DNA of 64,000 nucleotides from Antennarius striatus (Eukaryota > Chordata > Actinopteri > Lophiiformes > Antennariidae): positions 14,887,001 through 14,951,000 of the forward strand of contig NC_090787.1 of assembly GCF_040054535.1 (NCBI RefSeq). The letters are read 5' to 3'. Numbering within the stretch: the stretch's first letter is position 1; every line of letters begins with the position of its first letter. Made by a program: the position numbers and the translations under genes. Below the pieces are notes generated by a model. That model was not told the DNA's origin and did no database searches. It saw only the letters and a list, made by a program, of their open reading frames with translations. Shown here piece after piece: positions 25,681 through 41,415 of this stretch.

Positions 25681-28600
25681 ATGAGGCTGCTTACCGAGGG
25701 AAAAATTATTCCGAAGATGATACGGGGCAAATGTATAATTTATTGGCACCGGTGGATTTTTATATTCTCAATCCATCAATTTTTATTTACCTCTCTGGCT
25801 CTGTCCGAGGGAAATACTATTCGATACCAGACCAATGAGGAAGGCGCACCAGGTACAATCATCGGAAACCTTGCCAAGGACATGTCCTTGAGTCAGCCTC
25901 ATTCTTCCAGGACCAATTTCAGGATGATGAAACAATTCAATGATTCATTCATCAAGGTGAGAGAAAGCGATGGAGAACTCAGTGTGGGGGAAAGAATCGA
26001 CAGGGAAAGACTCTGCAGACACACTCCACAGTGTCTCGTTACTTTTGACGTGGTTAATTTCTCCAAAGACCGCTACAAATTGATCCACGTGGAGGTGGAA
26101 ATAAAGGACATCAATGACAATTCTCCGGAGTTTCCGAACAAGGAATCTATAGTGGAGATCTCAGAGAATGCAGCGGTGGCGTCCCGGATCCCTTTAGACC
26201 CGGCTGTGGATGCTGATGTCGGGTCAAACTACATCCAAAGCTATCAAATTTCTGTCAACAGTCATTTCACCATTGATGTGCTCCTGCGCGCAGATGGGGT
26301 TAAATATGCGGAATTGGTGCTAATGAAAGAGCTAGACAGGGAGACTCAGTCATCCTATATTGTCAATCTGGTCGCCACAGATGGAGGAAGCCCGCACAGA
26401 TCGGGGTCAACGAAGATAACTATAAAAGTGACCGACTTCAATGACAACAGTCCCGTTTTTGACCAGAATAGTTTCTCTGTCACTTTGCCAGAGGACGCGC
26501 AGGTTGGCACAGCCATCCTCGACTTGAACGCAGTTGATGCTGATGAGGGGCTGAACGGAGAGGTCGTCTACGGATTCGGAAAACAGGTTTCCCAAGAGAT
26601 AAGAGAACTTTTCCGAGTGGATAATAAATCGGGTCGCCTGACTCTCAGGAGTCCGGTAGATTTCGAGGACAAAAGGACCTATGAGGTAGACGTGCAGGCG
26701 ACAGATCTGGGACCGAATCCGACCCCCTCCGTGTGCAAAATCATCATTCACGTCACAGATGTTAATGATAATGCCCCAGAAATCAGCATCACCCCGATGA
26801 CCTCCATCACCACCGGCATCGCGCACATCAGCGAGGCGGCGGAGAAGGACAGTCTGGTGGCGCTGATCAGCACCTTGGACAGGGACTCGGGTGTGAACAG
26901 CCAGGTCCACTGCACATTGTACGGACACGACCACTTTAAACTCCGACAGGCGTACGAGGACAGCTACATGATAGTTACAGCTGCGCCTCTAGACAGGGAG
27001 AGGATTAGTGAGTACAACTTGACGGTCATGGCTGAGGATTTTGGGTCACCGCCTCTCAGAAAGATCACCCAGTACACCATTAGACTCAGCGATGAGAATG
27101 ACAACGCCCCTCACTTTAATAAAGCTGTCACTGAAGTTTCAGTGGTGGAGAATAACCCTCCTGGGTCCTATATCACCACAGTGGAGGCCAGCGACGCAGA
27201 TCAAGGCAATAATGGCAAAATCACCTATAGACTCGTGGACAGCCTTATCATGGGGTCTCCATTAAACACCTTTGTGTCCCTTAATTCAGTGTCTGGCTCC
27301 ATATATGCACTTAGAAGTTTTAATTATGAAGTAATGAAGCAGTTGGACGTGCACATCCAAGCAAGTGATGGGGGGTCACCGCAGCTGCAGAGCACAGCTG
27401 TCATCAGGCTGAAAATCGTTGATCAGAATGACAACCAACCGTCTATCATCGAGCCGCCGCTCTACAGAGGATCTGCTGAGGTTTTTCTGCCCAAAGATGC
27501 ACCTGCAGGTTACGTGATAACCCACATTAAGGCCACGGATGCTGATGAAGGCATAAATGCAAAACTGTCCTACAAAATCACAGAGGGCGGTCACCTGGGC
27601 TTCTCCATCAACAGAGACACAGGGAAGATGCACGTGAGCAGACAGCTGATGTATGATGTCACGGACAATGTCAAAGTCACAGTGTCAGTAAGTGACGGTG
27701 GATCCCCCGCGCTTACCTCCACAGCCATTATACACTTGAGTTTTATAGAAGGAAGTCTACCCAGTATGCCGTCTTTGGCTCAAAATGGCAGTGAGGAGCT
27801 CTTTGAATGGGACATGTCCATTGCCATCATAATTGTCCTGGCAGGGAGCTGCTCTCTTCTCCTGCTGGCTATCATTCTCATCACAACCATTTGCAACCGC
27901 AGGAAAAAAGAGACAAGGGAGGGGGGGTATGATGAAAAAGAGGACATACCAAATGTGGAAAAAGTGGAAAGTGGTCATATTGATTCATTGATTGCCAACC
28001 ACAAAGGCAAAGTGTTTGATGCCCATCCATTTCCAGAGAAACCTGCATTGGCCAGCAGCACCACAACAGAGACAGGCTGTGAGGATGGCAGACAGACAAC
28101 AGGCATATTTGAGCCAAACAGCAGAGCGATGGAGGGTAAATTAAAGGCAAGTGATTTTTTTATTCTTTTTATTTTTTTTACCAGGGATGAAAGTTTTTGC
28201 CACAATGAATTTATTGTCTCTCGTGCCTTGACTTCTAATCTATATTGAATGTGTTTGTGTCCTTGCAGGGTTATTCGACGCTGCCAGGATACGGGAAAGA
28301 AACAGTCAGACCAATAACGATATGGAAGGGTAATTCATTCACAACGATCTCAGCCAGAGAGCCTCACATCAGCGGCAAGGACAGTGGAAAGGGGGACAGT
28401 GACTTCAATGACAGTGATTCTGACATAAGTGGAGATGTGCACAAAAAAGAGTCACCACCAACCAACAGTGAGTGTCTCAAAAATAATTATTAGATAGACA
28501 TCCTGAGGGAAAAGGAGTCACATTAGAGGATGTGAAGGTGAAAACCATCTGTGATGTGTCTCATAATACAGTGTATGCATTAATCTAATATGTGTGCCAT

Positions 28601-29436
28601 ACGGTCTGTGCCTGGGGACAAATATGTAATTTCTAATACACTGGACAGATTATGATGAATAAAATCAAACCAAATTGCATCTATGTGGCCCATTTTAAAT
28701 CTTCATTCTGTTCAAAGTACTTAAAAGCAGCCGATGAAGCGAAATAAGTGAAAAGTTCCATAAAGACTATTGGACACCATTTAGTGACTGAAACAACAAC
28801 AAGAACAGATAAGATGATAAAAAGATGAATATTAAATAGTGACACAATCAAAAAAAAAAACTAGAAGAACAATGATAGAATTATAAAATACTACACAGAA
28901 TAATACGCAATATTATAAATTATGATAAATAAATGTCTAAATGAAAACCACAAACAGTACGATGATGAAACACTATGTAAAAGCTGTTTTTCAGCTCACA
29001 TGTAAAAGTCTAAATGTCTTCCTGATCACCTGCGCTTCACTCTCAGCATCAAACGCAGTCAACCTGGTGAGCCAGCAAATGTATTGGTCTTTCATCCTGA
29101 CAGCACTGCTGCTTTCCCACAGGTCTCTGGGCATGTACGAGTGAGTGCAAAGTGTTGGGACACTCCGACCGCTGCTGGAGCCCATCGGCTACAAGGCCTA
29201 ACACAAGCATGGCCTGTGCACCGCACCTGACCACTTTCTCCAAGACAGCTTCACTTCCTCGGGACACCAGGAAAGACAACTATTACCCAGCTCACGCGCC
29301 CAAAACCAACGCTCTGCAAAGTGTGTATGAACAAGTTCAGCACCAGGAGTTTGATTATATTCTTGTCGGACCACCAACACCAGCCAGAATACAAGAAACG
29401 GATGAGCTATCCATTCCAGAGTACACAAACTCCTAA
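25681..29436 (+). CDS. pcdh8: Protocadherin-8 (paraxial protocadherin)
   Basis: Single-pass calcium-dependent adhesion protein of the delta-2 protocadherin group. In fish it is known to control paraxial mesoderm movements and somite boundaries. Coding exons are 25681-28146, 28269-28467 and 29123-29436, giving 992 residues (human about 1070). A signal peptide ends near residue 44. Six cadherin repeats are separated by linkers DINDN (143), DFNDN (252), DVNDN (360), DENDN (471) and DQNDN (581). One transmembrane helix spans about 712-737 and is followed by NRRKKE. The cytoplasmic tail carries the family blocks [35 protein letters not shown] and KTASLPRD, which identify pcdh8 rather than pcdh10, 17, 18 or 19. 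The start is the first ATG of the long frame, 145 bases past the inferred transcription start. Intron 1 uses a GC donor (AAG|GCAAGT), required by frame; intron 2 is GT-AG with phase 1. One large exon encoding all ectodomain repeats is typical of the family. Confidence 0.96.
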
Positions 29437-29773
29437 AGACTTCAAAACCATCAGAAGCACTTGTGTCTATAAAACTGTACAGTACTTTGATCCTATGTTG
29501 AATCATTGCTGTGTTTTGTAGTATGTCGTGTCTTTTGGCTCATATAAGACTGTTCATGTATCATGTGTAATATGCAAGATTTTGTATATTAATATTATAT
29601 TTTTCATAATAATTTGGTGTAAAGAATTTTATTACACATTTTCAAGAGCATGTGTTACTATTTAAGGGGCATGACCTGTGGACATTGAGGCTGAGAGGAA
29701 ACTTTCTGCTGTGGAAAAAAAATCTATATGGAAGATGACCGTTTGTGGTAGATTTTTGTCACATTGTTACACA

Positions 29774-29779
29774 AATAAA
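29774..29779 (+). terminator. pcdh8: pcdh8 poly(A) signal candidate
   Basis: AATAAA lies 338 bases after the pcdh8 stop codon in an AT-rich 3' untranslated stretch and is the first canonical signal downstream. A second AATAAA near 29946-29955 could serve as an alternative. Confidence 0.5.
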
Positions 29780-29799
29780 TGGTTAAAAGCTAAATTGAT

Positions 29800-30867
29800 T
29801 TTCTGTTCAGCAACAGTTAAAAAAAATTGTGTGGGCATAGGAAGAGTTCTTATTCCTACAAAAAAAACAACAAAAAAACAACCCAGAATAACCCCGATTA
29901 TCCAACTGAAAACATTTAATTTGACCTAAAGGCTTAAAAGCTGCAAATAAATAAAAAGTGATCCTTGAGAGATCACAGCTGAATTGATAGCAAGCATAAG
30001 CCAGTGTCATGTTCTTTTATAGCACACAATTTAGTTTACTGCACCGCCTCAATTTGCATGCAAATAATGCATTGCTGATCAAATGTTCTCACAATTACAG
30101 ATTTTTTTTCAAAGGTCAAATAATCCCTTCACCTTTTCTGATTGCCTTCCTGCTTACCAATTAACCATAATATGTGGTTCAATCTGTTTCCAAGCAACAG
30201 CAGTGAAGCATATCAGAAATTTTTTTTTCCTTCTTATTTTTCTTCCCTTTTAAGTACAATGATGAGTGAGTAACCCGAAGCTTTAAGCTAACTTTCTGCT
30301 GTTGTTGAATCAAGAAAATCTTAATTAGACCAGAGGTATGCTTGCATGTGTAAATGATTGTGTGTGGTCTTGCAAGTCAGTACTGTGTGAGCATATCGTA
30401 AGCAAACAGTTCACTCCCACTGACACCTAACAAAGAACAGTATTAAATCTGCAGTATTCATACATAATTAATTGCATGTAATTGACATCTTACTATAAAA
30501 GGCAGGTGATTAAATGAAAGACATAAATATATGCTCTGAAGGCATAGTTGACCTAAATGCAATATGTTTCCCCCTCTAAATCTACCTGGAAGTTCACATT
30601 AGAGTCTTTAAGCCAACCACCTCATCACTGTCTACAACAGCAGCTCACAACTGCTTCAAATGTCTTGTTTTCATTTAGTACCACAGGATGGCCACCTTGC
30701 TTTAGGCAACCTGGACCTACAAGTAACATTAAGATGAAGAATTTGGCTTAAATAATTTATACCAACTGCGCGTCATTGACACCGAAATGTCAAAAAGGCT
30801 CCTGGGGTATAACCTGATTCTCCACAGAGAGGCATGCAGTATTAGCTGAGGAATAATAGAGGACATC
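29800..30867. other. Intergenic interval pcdh8-cnmd
   Basis: About 1.1 kb of AT-rich sequence with T- and A-homopolymers and no supportable exon. It must contain the cnmd promoter and 5' leader. I see no strong TATA box within 100 bases of the cnmd start codon (a weak GTATAA lies near 30807), so the transcription start cannot be placed. Confidence 0.6.
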
Positions 30868-33738
<2,871 letters not shown>

Positions 33739-33842
33739 GAAAATTCATCTTTGTCTTTTCAATAGAATCAAAAGATTTCTGTATTTTATTTTACATGCAG
33801 TTCTTTTTTTTTTTCTTATGATACCATAGCGGTATTTGCTAG

Positions 33843-33848
33843 AATAAA
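33843..33848 (+). terminator. cnmd: cnmd poly(A) signal candidate
   Basis: AATAAA occurs 105 bases after the cnmd stop codon; further AATAAA copies lie near 34013 and 34134. The nearest would give a very short 3' untranslated region. Confidence 0.45.
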
Positions 33849-36400
33849 TCCAGATCATGATGAAACATCTGATCTACAAACTATGATGAATCCAAAGATA
33901 ATATCTTATTTTCAAACATATGTTTTGATTTGTATGCAGACGCTACTTCTTCTAAAAAAAACTGTAAAACCGTAAGGCGTACATGTTATATTTCTATTGG
34001 CAGTAACAGCCCAATAAATGAGCACAGTATTGCATCATCTCACTTGAAGGCTTCACACACTATGTTGAATATAAAATATGGGATTGAATCCAAAGGATCT
34101 GAAAATCATGTACCTGTTCTAATTGAGCAGGTTTGAATAAATTGTAAACATTCTATATGCTGGCTTTGATGTATATATTTTTTATGTGTCACATCTTGTT
34201 TCCATGGTTCCACTGGGCGAGCTCTTGATAAAATTAAAGTGACAGCAGCAGTTGCCATAACTTCCATTCACAGCTCAGACTCAGTTTGAGGGCAATGCAA
34301 TTTGTGCACACTGACGTATGCATTGATGTGAACTAATGTGAGTTAGGTGTCATAGCAATGATGGAAAATATTTCCACCGAGGTGATTTTTATTATTTAAT
34401 ATATAAATGCATGTTATCTTATATAGAAAGAGAGGAATGCGGATGATACATCACAAAATAAGGTGATCACACAGCTTTCACACAGCTGTCATCTCAGCTT
34501 TAGGTCTGGGCTATTCTGACTATCTCAAAATCAAAAGAAATCAGATTACTATCTGAAAAACCATATGCCAACTTCCTAAATAATTGAAAGGAATCATGTT
34601 GCGATCAAGACGATTTCACAGAGGGTGATCCAGACACGTCAAATTACAACAGATGTGAAATTACAGCATATCTGCTACTGAAGCCATATTTGAAACTCTG
34701 AAGCAGTGCAAGAAAACAACACAAAGAGATGCTTGTCTCTTTGCTTGGAGATCTTTCCTGGTTTCCATGGGGGTGGAGGTGCTTATCACATCTGCAGTGC
34801 TGATAAGACGGCCTCTGTGCTTCCGTAGGCGATATAATATTAATCCCTCTCCCACGTCTGCAGATGCACTTAAAGGAAGGTGACAAGCATGACATATCCA
34901 GGACCTCCTGATGGCTTGTGCTCTGGAGTGCAGCCGCTAAAAGAGCCCCAAGTACCCTCAAGTGATGTAAATTTGCAGGGGGAGTCCAATTTCCATCACA
35001 GCACTGTCACTGCCATGGTCATTAAACTAAATCATCCCGCTGTGTGTCACACAGCTCCCATTTTAAAGTCCCCTCAATAATGGAGTTATACTTGGACTGC
35101 AGATTGCAGCACAACAGTGAAAGTCAGCAGCTGTAAGAGTATCATGCACAATATTTCATCTTTAAAAATCACAGGCTATGATGCAAGAGTTGAAATTATT
35201 AATTAATTCCAAGGCTGTTAGCACCTTAGTTAAACCAGCTGTGGTTCAACACGGCTCCGCATAACCTCTAAAGTTAGGAGCTGCAGCTGAATTGTAAATA
35301 TGATGTTACGTGCCGGTTGCTGGTGGCAGATTCCTTGGGTTTCACTCGGAATATGTTGATACAGCAGCACAAGACGGAGAGCTTTAAGCTAGACAAAAGA
35401 TGAAAAACACAAAGCAAAAAAGACAAAAACACATCACCACAAGCAACAACTCAAAATGGTATTTAAACAGAGAAAAAATACATGGCTCAGAACAACAACA
35501 GTTTTGTTATCCCGAGGCTCTGTTTCTAAAAAACTTGTTTCCTATTGCCATTCCTCTCCTGAGAAGAGAAATGCAACCCCATTGAGTAGAAAAGACGAAT
35601 GTGTTGGAGAGCATATTCAGCGTGTGAGACAGTGGTGCCTTTTTGTTTGTCTCCCCTCTGGAGCCAAGCTTACCCTGGGAGCCCGGCAGGCCAGGGAATA
35701 AACAGAGCTTTGTGAGCACTGACCCACTGTGCCCAGCAGCCAGACTGCAAACTGCCATTCCTGAGCTAATAGGAAACCACAGAAAACGAGTCTGCAGCAG
35801 CCAACGGTGGGGGAGCTTTTCTAACATCCACCTGTGCTTTCATCATCACCCATCAAAATAAGCACAGCCAGACGCAGCATTCCGGCAACCAAAAAAAATC
35901 AAAAACTTTTCCATCAGCATCTCCCTGGCACCAACACCCACAATACATTTGGGAAACCGTAGCTGCTTAATTTATTTTGTGGCATGTATTTGTGTTAATC
36001 AAGCTAATACTCTCACTAGAGTGCCGTATGAAAACATCAATGGCTTGTCATAAATTTGCCTGCTGTTGCCCAAGAGTCATCAGAAGTGTGAAGTGAACCA
36101 CTCTGGTAAACACGTCCTACATTTGATTACATGTTTTCCATTATATCCAGACATGAATGAAATGAACAGGAGTGACATTCCATTTTGCACCTTAACCAGA
36201 ACACAGAAATCCTTTTAGGCTGGTTCATTATGTTTTTCCGCCAGACAGCATTGCAATACACTTTGGTGGCTCTGTGAAAAACCTGTAACCCACAGTTTTG
36301 CACATGCAATAACAACCCAAGCGACAAACATTTGTCTTTTCTATTCTCCCGAATGGTCAGAAATAACATAGCTCGACGATAAAGGGGTGTGTGAGAGGCT

Positions 36401-36417
36401 GTGTGTGCGCGTGTGTG

Positions 36418-36483
<66 letters not shown>
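36401..36483. repeat. (GT)n microsatellite, about 40 units
   Basis: A GT array of about 83 bases with two GC interruptions near its left end. Together with the CA array 170 bases to the right it forms an inverted pair of simple repeats. Confidence 0.97.
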
Positions 36484-36485
<2 letters not shown>

Positions 36486-36648
36486 CTGGTAAATGCTTTT
36501 TAATCCCATGGTTGAGTGACCACTTGCAGCTCTGCCCGGTTGTCTGGGTCTGCCTGCTATTTGCATTTTTCTCTGAAGTTTCTTTGCTATTGGCTGAGAG
36601 ACCCACAAGACCTTCTCTCTCTCTCCCTCTTTCCCTCTGCTTCACACG

Positions 36649-36651
<3 letters not shown>

Positions 36652-36693
<42 letters not shown>
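36652..36693. repeat. (CA)n microsatellite, about 20 units
   Basis: A CA array with one AA interruption, preceded by a CT-rich stretch at 36616-36640. It is in inverted orientation relative to the GT array at 36401-36483. Confidence 0.96.
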
Positions 36694-39600
36694 TCACCCT
36701 CCCTCCCTCCTATTTAGTATGCAAGCCCCGAGGGCCTACTAATTAAATGTGTGCTTGTATTGTAAAGGAAGTCCATCATGTTTACATTATTAAGTTAAAA
36801 CTGTAAATATGTCTATTGGGCTACCTAAAATACATGAGCTATGCTTTTTCTGTCATGAAACATTACAGCAATTGTCCTCGGTGAGTCAATTACTCTGCAC
36901 ACACTGCAGGGATTTTTTTTTTTCTTCTGTGTATTGCACTTGGTTGCATTGTCTGCACTCAAATAAAAAAACCTGTAGTGCTGTACAGGTCTAAATTGGA
37001 CACAGTGCTGGAAACAGCACCATTGTTTTCCCAGGGACAAACTGTATATTTGACAGTAAGTGTGGTGAAGGCATCCAACCTGCAGATGATGTCAAGGGTA
37101 CCTCACAGGAGGTGGATAATTATCTTTATAAAACAGCAGGTGTGGGCTCTGTGAGAAGACTTTTTTATGAGCAGTGACACACATTATACAACCTCACCCA
37201 TGTCATCATTTTCTTCAGCTCTGTGAGTGATATTAAAAAAACATGCCAATGGGCTCAATATGAAAAGATTCTCGATCTGAATATGGCATTTGTCAAAAAG
37301 CTTCAGTCACCACCAGGATGTACCACAGAACGTACACATCCTCCGGTGGGGTGCTTAAAAAGAGCTATAGATAGCTCAAAGCAGAATCAAATCAAAACTT
37401 CACTTGTACAAACTGTAAAAAAAAATAAAAAAAAATAAAAAAGGCTTTACCACAAAGCAATGTCAAGAGGCTTGCTACATGAAAGCAGAAGTTGTCCAAA
37501 GAGTTGTGGGAAGTACTGACAAAGTTTATGAGAATAAAGTAAATGTGTTTTTAATCCTCAGCAGCACGTGCAACAATGAGGGAGCCTGAGCCCTTAGATA
37601 TGTCACCCCGGGGGCAGGCTCTATACTTAAGGCTTACAACGGCCTCATTATCTTCCTCAACTCACATCAGATCCTAGCAGCAGTTTGTCACAGACAGGCT
37701 CCTCTCTGCCAGTAGGCATCAGACCAATCCTCCTGTAACACTACTGTACATAATTGCCATATGGCCGGCATTTTGAGCCAGACTGAAGACTAAAAAACCC
37801 TCCAGGCTGATTCCCCAGATAACTAAATGAATATTTTATCTCATTTCCATCTAATTTGCACCATATTATTATACAGAACTGAAAAATTTAATTAATTGAT
37901 AGAACAGATCAAACACAGGTTTACACTTTGATTTTCGGGAGCTGTTATTTTGATAATATGCATGACTTCCCCCCCCCCCATCCCAGGATTGTAACTCTCC
38001 CAGAATTTCAGCATATCTGTATGGAAATACTATAATAAAACTTACAGCAAATTAATAACTGTCAGTGCACATGAAATGCTTGTCTTGGTTTGTGTGAGCA
38101 GTTCCAGTAAAGGAGTCCCTTTACCTGCCACTCTGCTGATTAATTAATTTCACAGTTTAATTAAATCAACAGTCTGGGGAGTCTGGGTGGCTCCGCGGGG
38201 AGCCCTATCTGAGCCTTGTGTGAACAGAGATTACTAAAGGTCTCACAGACACACTCTCTTGCTGGTGTTGACTCTGACGTCACCCTTCTCTGGATACCGG
38301 GGCATAATTGTGTCACTGTCAACTGGCAGCTGTGAGTTTTTACTGCTAGGACATGAATACTGTGCACTATTCACTGGTTATCTCCTGGAAGATTCATTAA
38401 TGAAGGCGAATCAACCGTTTGACAGCATCGATCAAGCACAAAAGTGATTTGACAGAAGATGCCGAAACAAGCTGCTGTGGCACATGAACCTTGAAGTTTT
38501 GTTTTTGTGAAGTCATTCGAATGCGTGAACGTAGAATTGAAATGATCAAAAGTGACATGAAAATATGACGTGAAACCAATTTAAAAAAGTCAAGCAGAAA
38601 AACGAGGAGATAGCACAATAAAATAAATGTAGCTATAATAATAATAAAAATAAATAAAAAATAAAAATATGTAGAAGATTTTACATGGAGAGTCTCTCTC
38701 TAAATCAAATACAGCACAGAATGGCTTCATCTAAAATGAATATATTGAATTCCCATATCGTGTCCCATAACACAGTTGTATGTCCTAGTCAAAGAGACAC
38801 AGAGACAAGAGGATGCATACCAGAGCAGGCAGGATGTCTGCGTAGGTTAGGAAACACACATGTAGTCTCTCTGATCTCCTGAAACAAGTCTTTGGTGTCT
38901 CTAATCACAGACTAGAAAGGCACACATACAGAGCTCGACAAGACACGAGTCGTCACATAGCTGCCCTCTGGGTTCTGACAATATTAGAGAAAAGTTAAAG
39001 AAAATCAATCATTTCATCCAGAGCTGCTCCAAAGTTCAGTGGTTCCTTCTTTGGGACTGTACCTACTCTGGGTCTCGGTAATCCATCAAGCAGTTAAGCA
39101 TAATTGACAAAAACGTTCAAAGCGCCTGTTCATACAATGTTAAAAAAAAAAAGAAGAACTTTTATCAAATTTCATCCACATCTATCAAGCATTGTAAAAA
39201 AAAAAATATTGCTATGTTTAGAAGGAGGAAAAAAGAACTCCTAGTTCCGCCCATTTATGCAGATCCAACATTAGCAGGTTCTTCCCCTGCCAGCCGCCCC
39301 CCAATGAGATTCATGAATATCTGTGAAGCAGATTGGAGTGATCCTGGTAACAGTCAAACAAAGCAGAATGATCAATTAACCACTTTGGCAACAGAAGGTA
39401 AAATAAAAAAAACAACCATACTTTCAGTCAGATCGCTCTAATTTGTTGTTTCACTGCAGGTTAAAAATAAAATATTATGGGATTTCTGAGCACTATGATA
39501 TATTATACCTACATACGCTTAATTCTAAAAGGATTACGTCGATGTTTCCCAATCAGACATAGTAACAGTCCTAAACCTGATCACTGCTCCGCAGTGATTA

Positions 39601-41415
39601 AAGGCAGAGGAAAGCAAAGATAATCAATTAGGATGACAGCCTGCTGGTTTGATGTGACACAGAAGCAGCATTTCCTTAAGCTTTGTATATGAAGAGCCAG
39701 GAGATATCAAAGCGACGAACACATGGTTATTGGTTTATACGATCACAGTTAAATTGTTACGTCTAATTCTTTAATCAGAAACCAGCTCAAGAGTGTAGCA
39801 CTCCAAGTTGTGTTTACAAAGTAAAAAAATATGAAAGAATGTAAGATTAAAGTTTAATTTATCTATTGATTAAATTGAATTCTTCCACTGAGAGGTTATT
39901 ACAATTAAAATAATAATAATGTCTGAAGAATCACAGGCATCACAGGCATTTACATGCTTTTATTTAAACAATCTGAATCAGACAAGGTAAACTTTTTCAG
40001 TCATTTCAGCACACAGCATCAAGACAGTTTTGCAGACTGATACAGGTTTAGCTAGAAGAACGGCGCTCTATTTTGTGCTTGCCTTGTCCTGTGACAGGAA
40101 GACCTATCAGGTGCTCATCTCTACCCCGCCCCATCCTCCTCCTGACCTCATTCTGTCATTTTCATTTTCTTTCTTCACCACTCTCAGGTCTTTCATAAAG
40201 TGTCTCCATGCATTACACATTTAACAATGTATTAAAAGTAGGGCACCATCAATCAGTCATTTGGTAGCAGAGACAGAATCTACTTGTGGCACCGATTTGA
40301 TGTGTTTTTCAAGATTTGACAATGAAAGGAAGGCTGTAATCTCTTATGCTGCTGTGTCAGGGAATCCGAACAGAGACGAACGCACGCGTTTGCGCGCTAA
40401 TGAAGCATCTCACCCTGTGAACTAATAGTTCTAATTCCCGTTCTCTTGACTTCCCACAGCAGTGTCCTGCCACAATCCGGAAACAGAATCGAAATGATAT
40501 TCATGCAGGGGGTAAACTGTGACGAGATTTCGGTCGATGGGATGCCAGCTTAACATTGTGCCCAAAACAGTGATTTGAGAACTGTGATGCATGATACAGG
40601 AGAGGTACTAGGTAAAGTCTGATGTAATGGTTGGGAGTGAGTCAAGCCCCAGGGGCAAATAGTCTGAACAGCCTGACTCCAGGTTGCACATGCCACAGCA
40701 GATGTTCAACAGATGACAGCAGCACAGAAGACAACAATGTATCTCATTCACAAGGTATCATTAATACGATGGCGTGTCAAGGTTGCAGAGATCTCCACAC
40801 GGCTGCTTTGATAGGCTTATAAAACAAAGAAATATTAAAGAACTCTCTCAAGAGCTTTTCACAATTCCTGACTAGATTTGTTAACGCTAGTGAGTTTTTT
40901 TTTTCTCTCCTGTTCAGGTGGAGGTGTGGAAGTCTGTTTATGAGCTTTGATGTTGCAGCTCATGCTCTAAGGCGTGATCCTGCATTCTGGACTTCAAAAA
41001 CAGACTGCACATCGTCACGGGCATCAGCTTGAAGAGGCAGACGCCAGCCGCACAGGCACGCCTGGAGGACCACACGCGCAAAGACATTCAGTCAAAGGAG
41101 AACACACATTCACCGTCAGCTTCACAGTGGCACATTGTTTGCAGCGTTATTTCAGAAGAATTGGTAATTCTTTGTCTGCTGCAGTAAGTTAAAAAAAAAA
41201 ATTTGAAAAAAAAAAAAATCACGACAGCTAAAACACATCAAAGAATGTTTTAGACTTATCCTTCTGCGCAAGTAATACATGAAGGCTTTTAAAATATTTT
41301 CCCTTGAAAACTAACTTGAAGCTACATAAAACGTTGGTTTAATTCACTGAAAACTAAATCCTTGCAGATAGCGAAGAGATGATGTTTTCCCCAAACTACT
41401 CATTATCCCCTCAGG

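Larger units (their letters stand above)
33850..41415. other. Intergenic interval cnmd-ednrb
   Basis: About 7.6 kb with no supportable exon on either strand. It contains two dinucleotide arrays (listed separately), A-rich runs near 37419-37441 and 38631-38670, and a C run near 37971. The 3' untranslated region of ednrb enters from the right; an ATTAAA signal on the minus strand at 41338-41343 lies 73 bases past its stop codon, with no other obvious signal close by. The two genes converge here, since cnmd is on the plus and ednrb on the minus strand. Confidence 0.55.

Noticed and set aside
26407-26934. 175-codon minus-strand open frame
   Set aside because: It is antisense to the pcdh8 ectodomain exon and is a by-product of that exon's codon composition.
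36127-36742. Frames encoding His-Thr or Cys-Val runs on both strands
   Set aside because: They are artefacts of the inverted GT and CA arrays.
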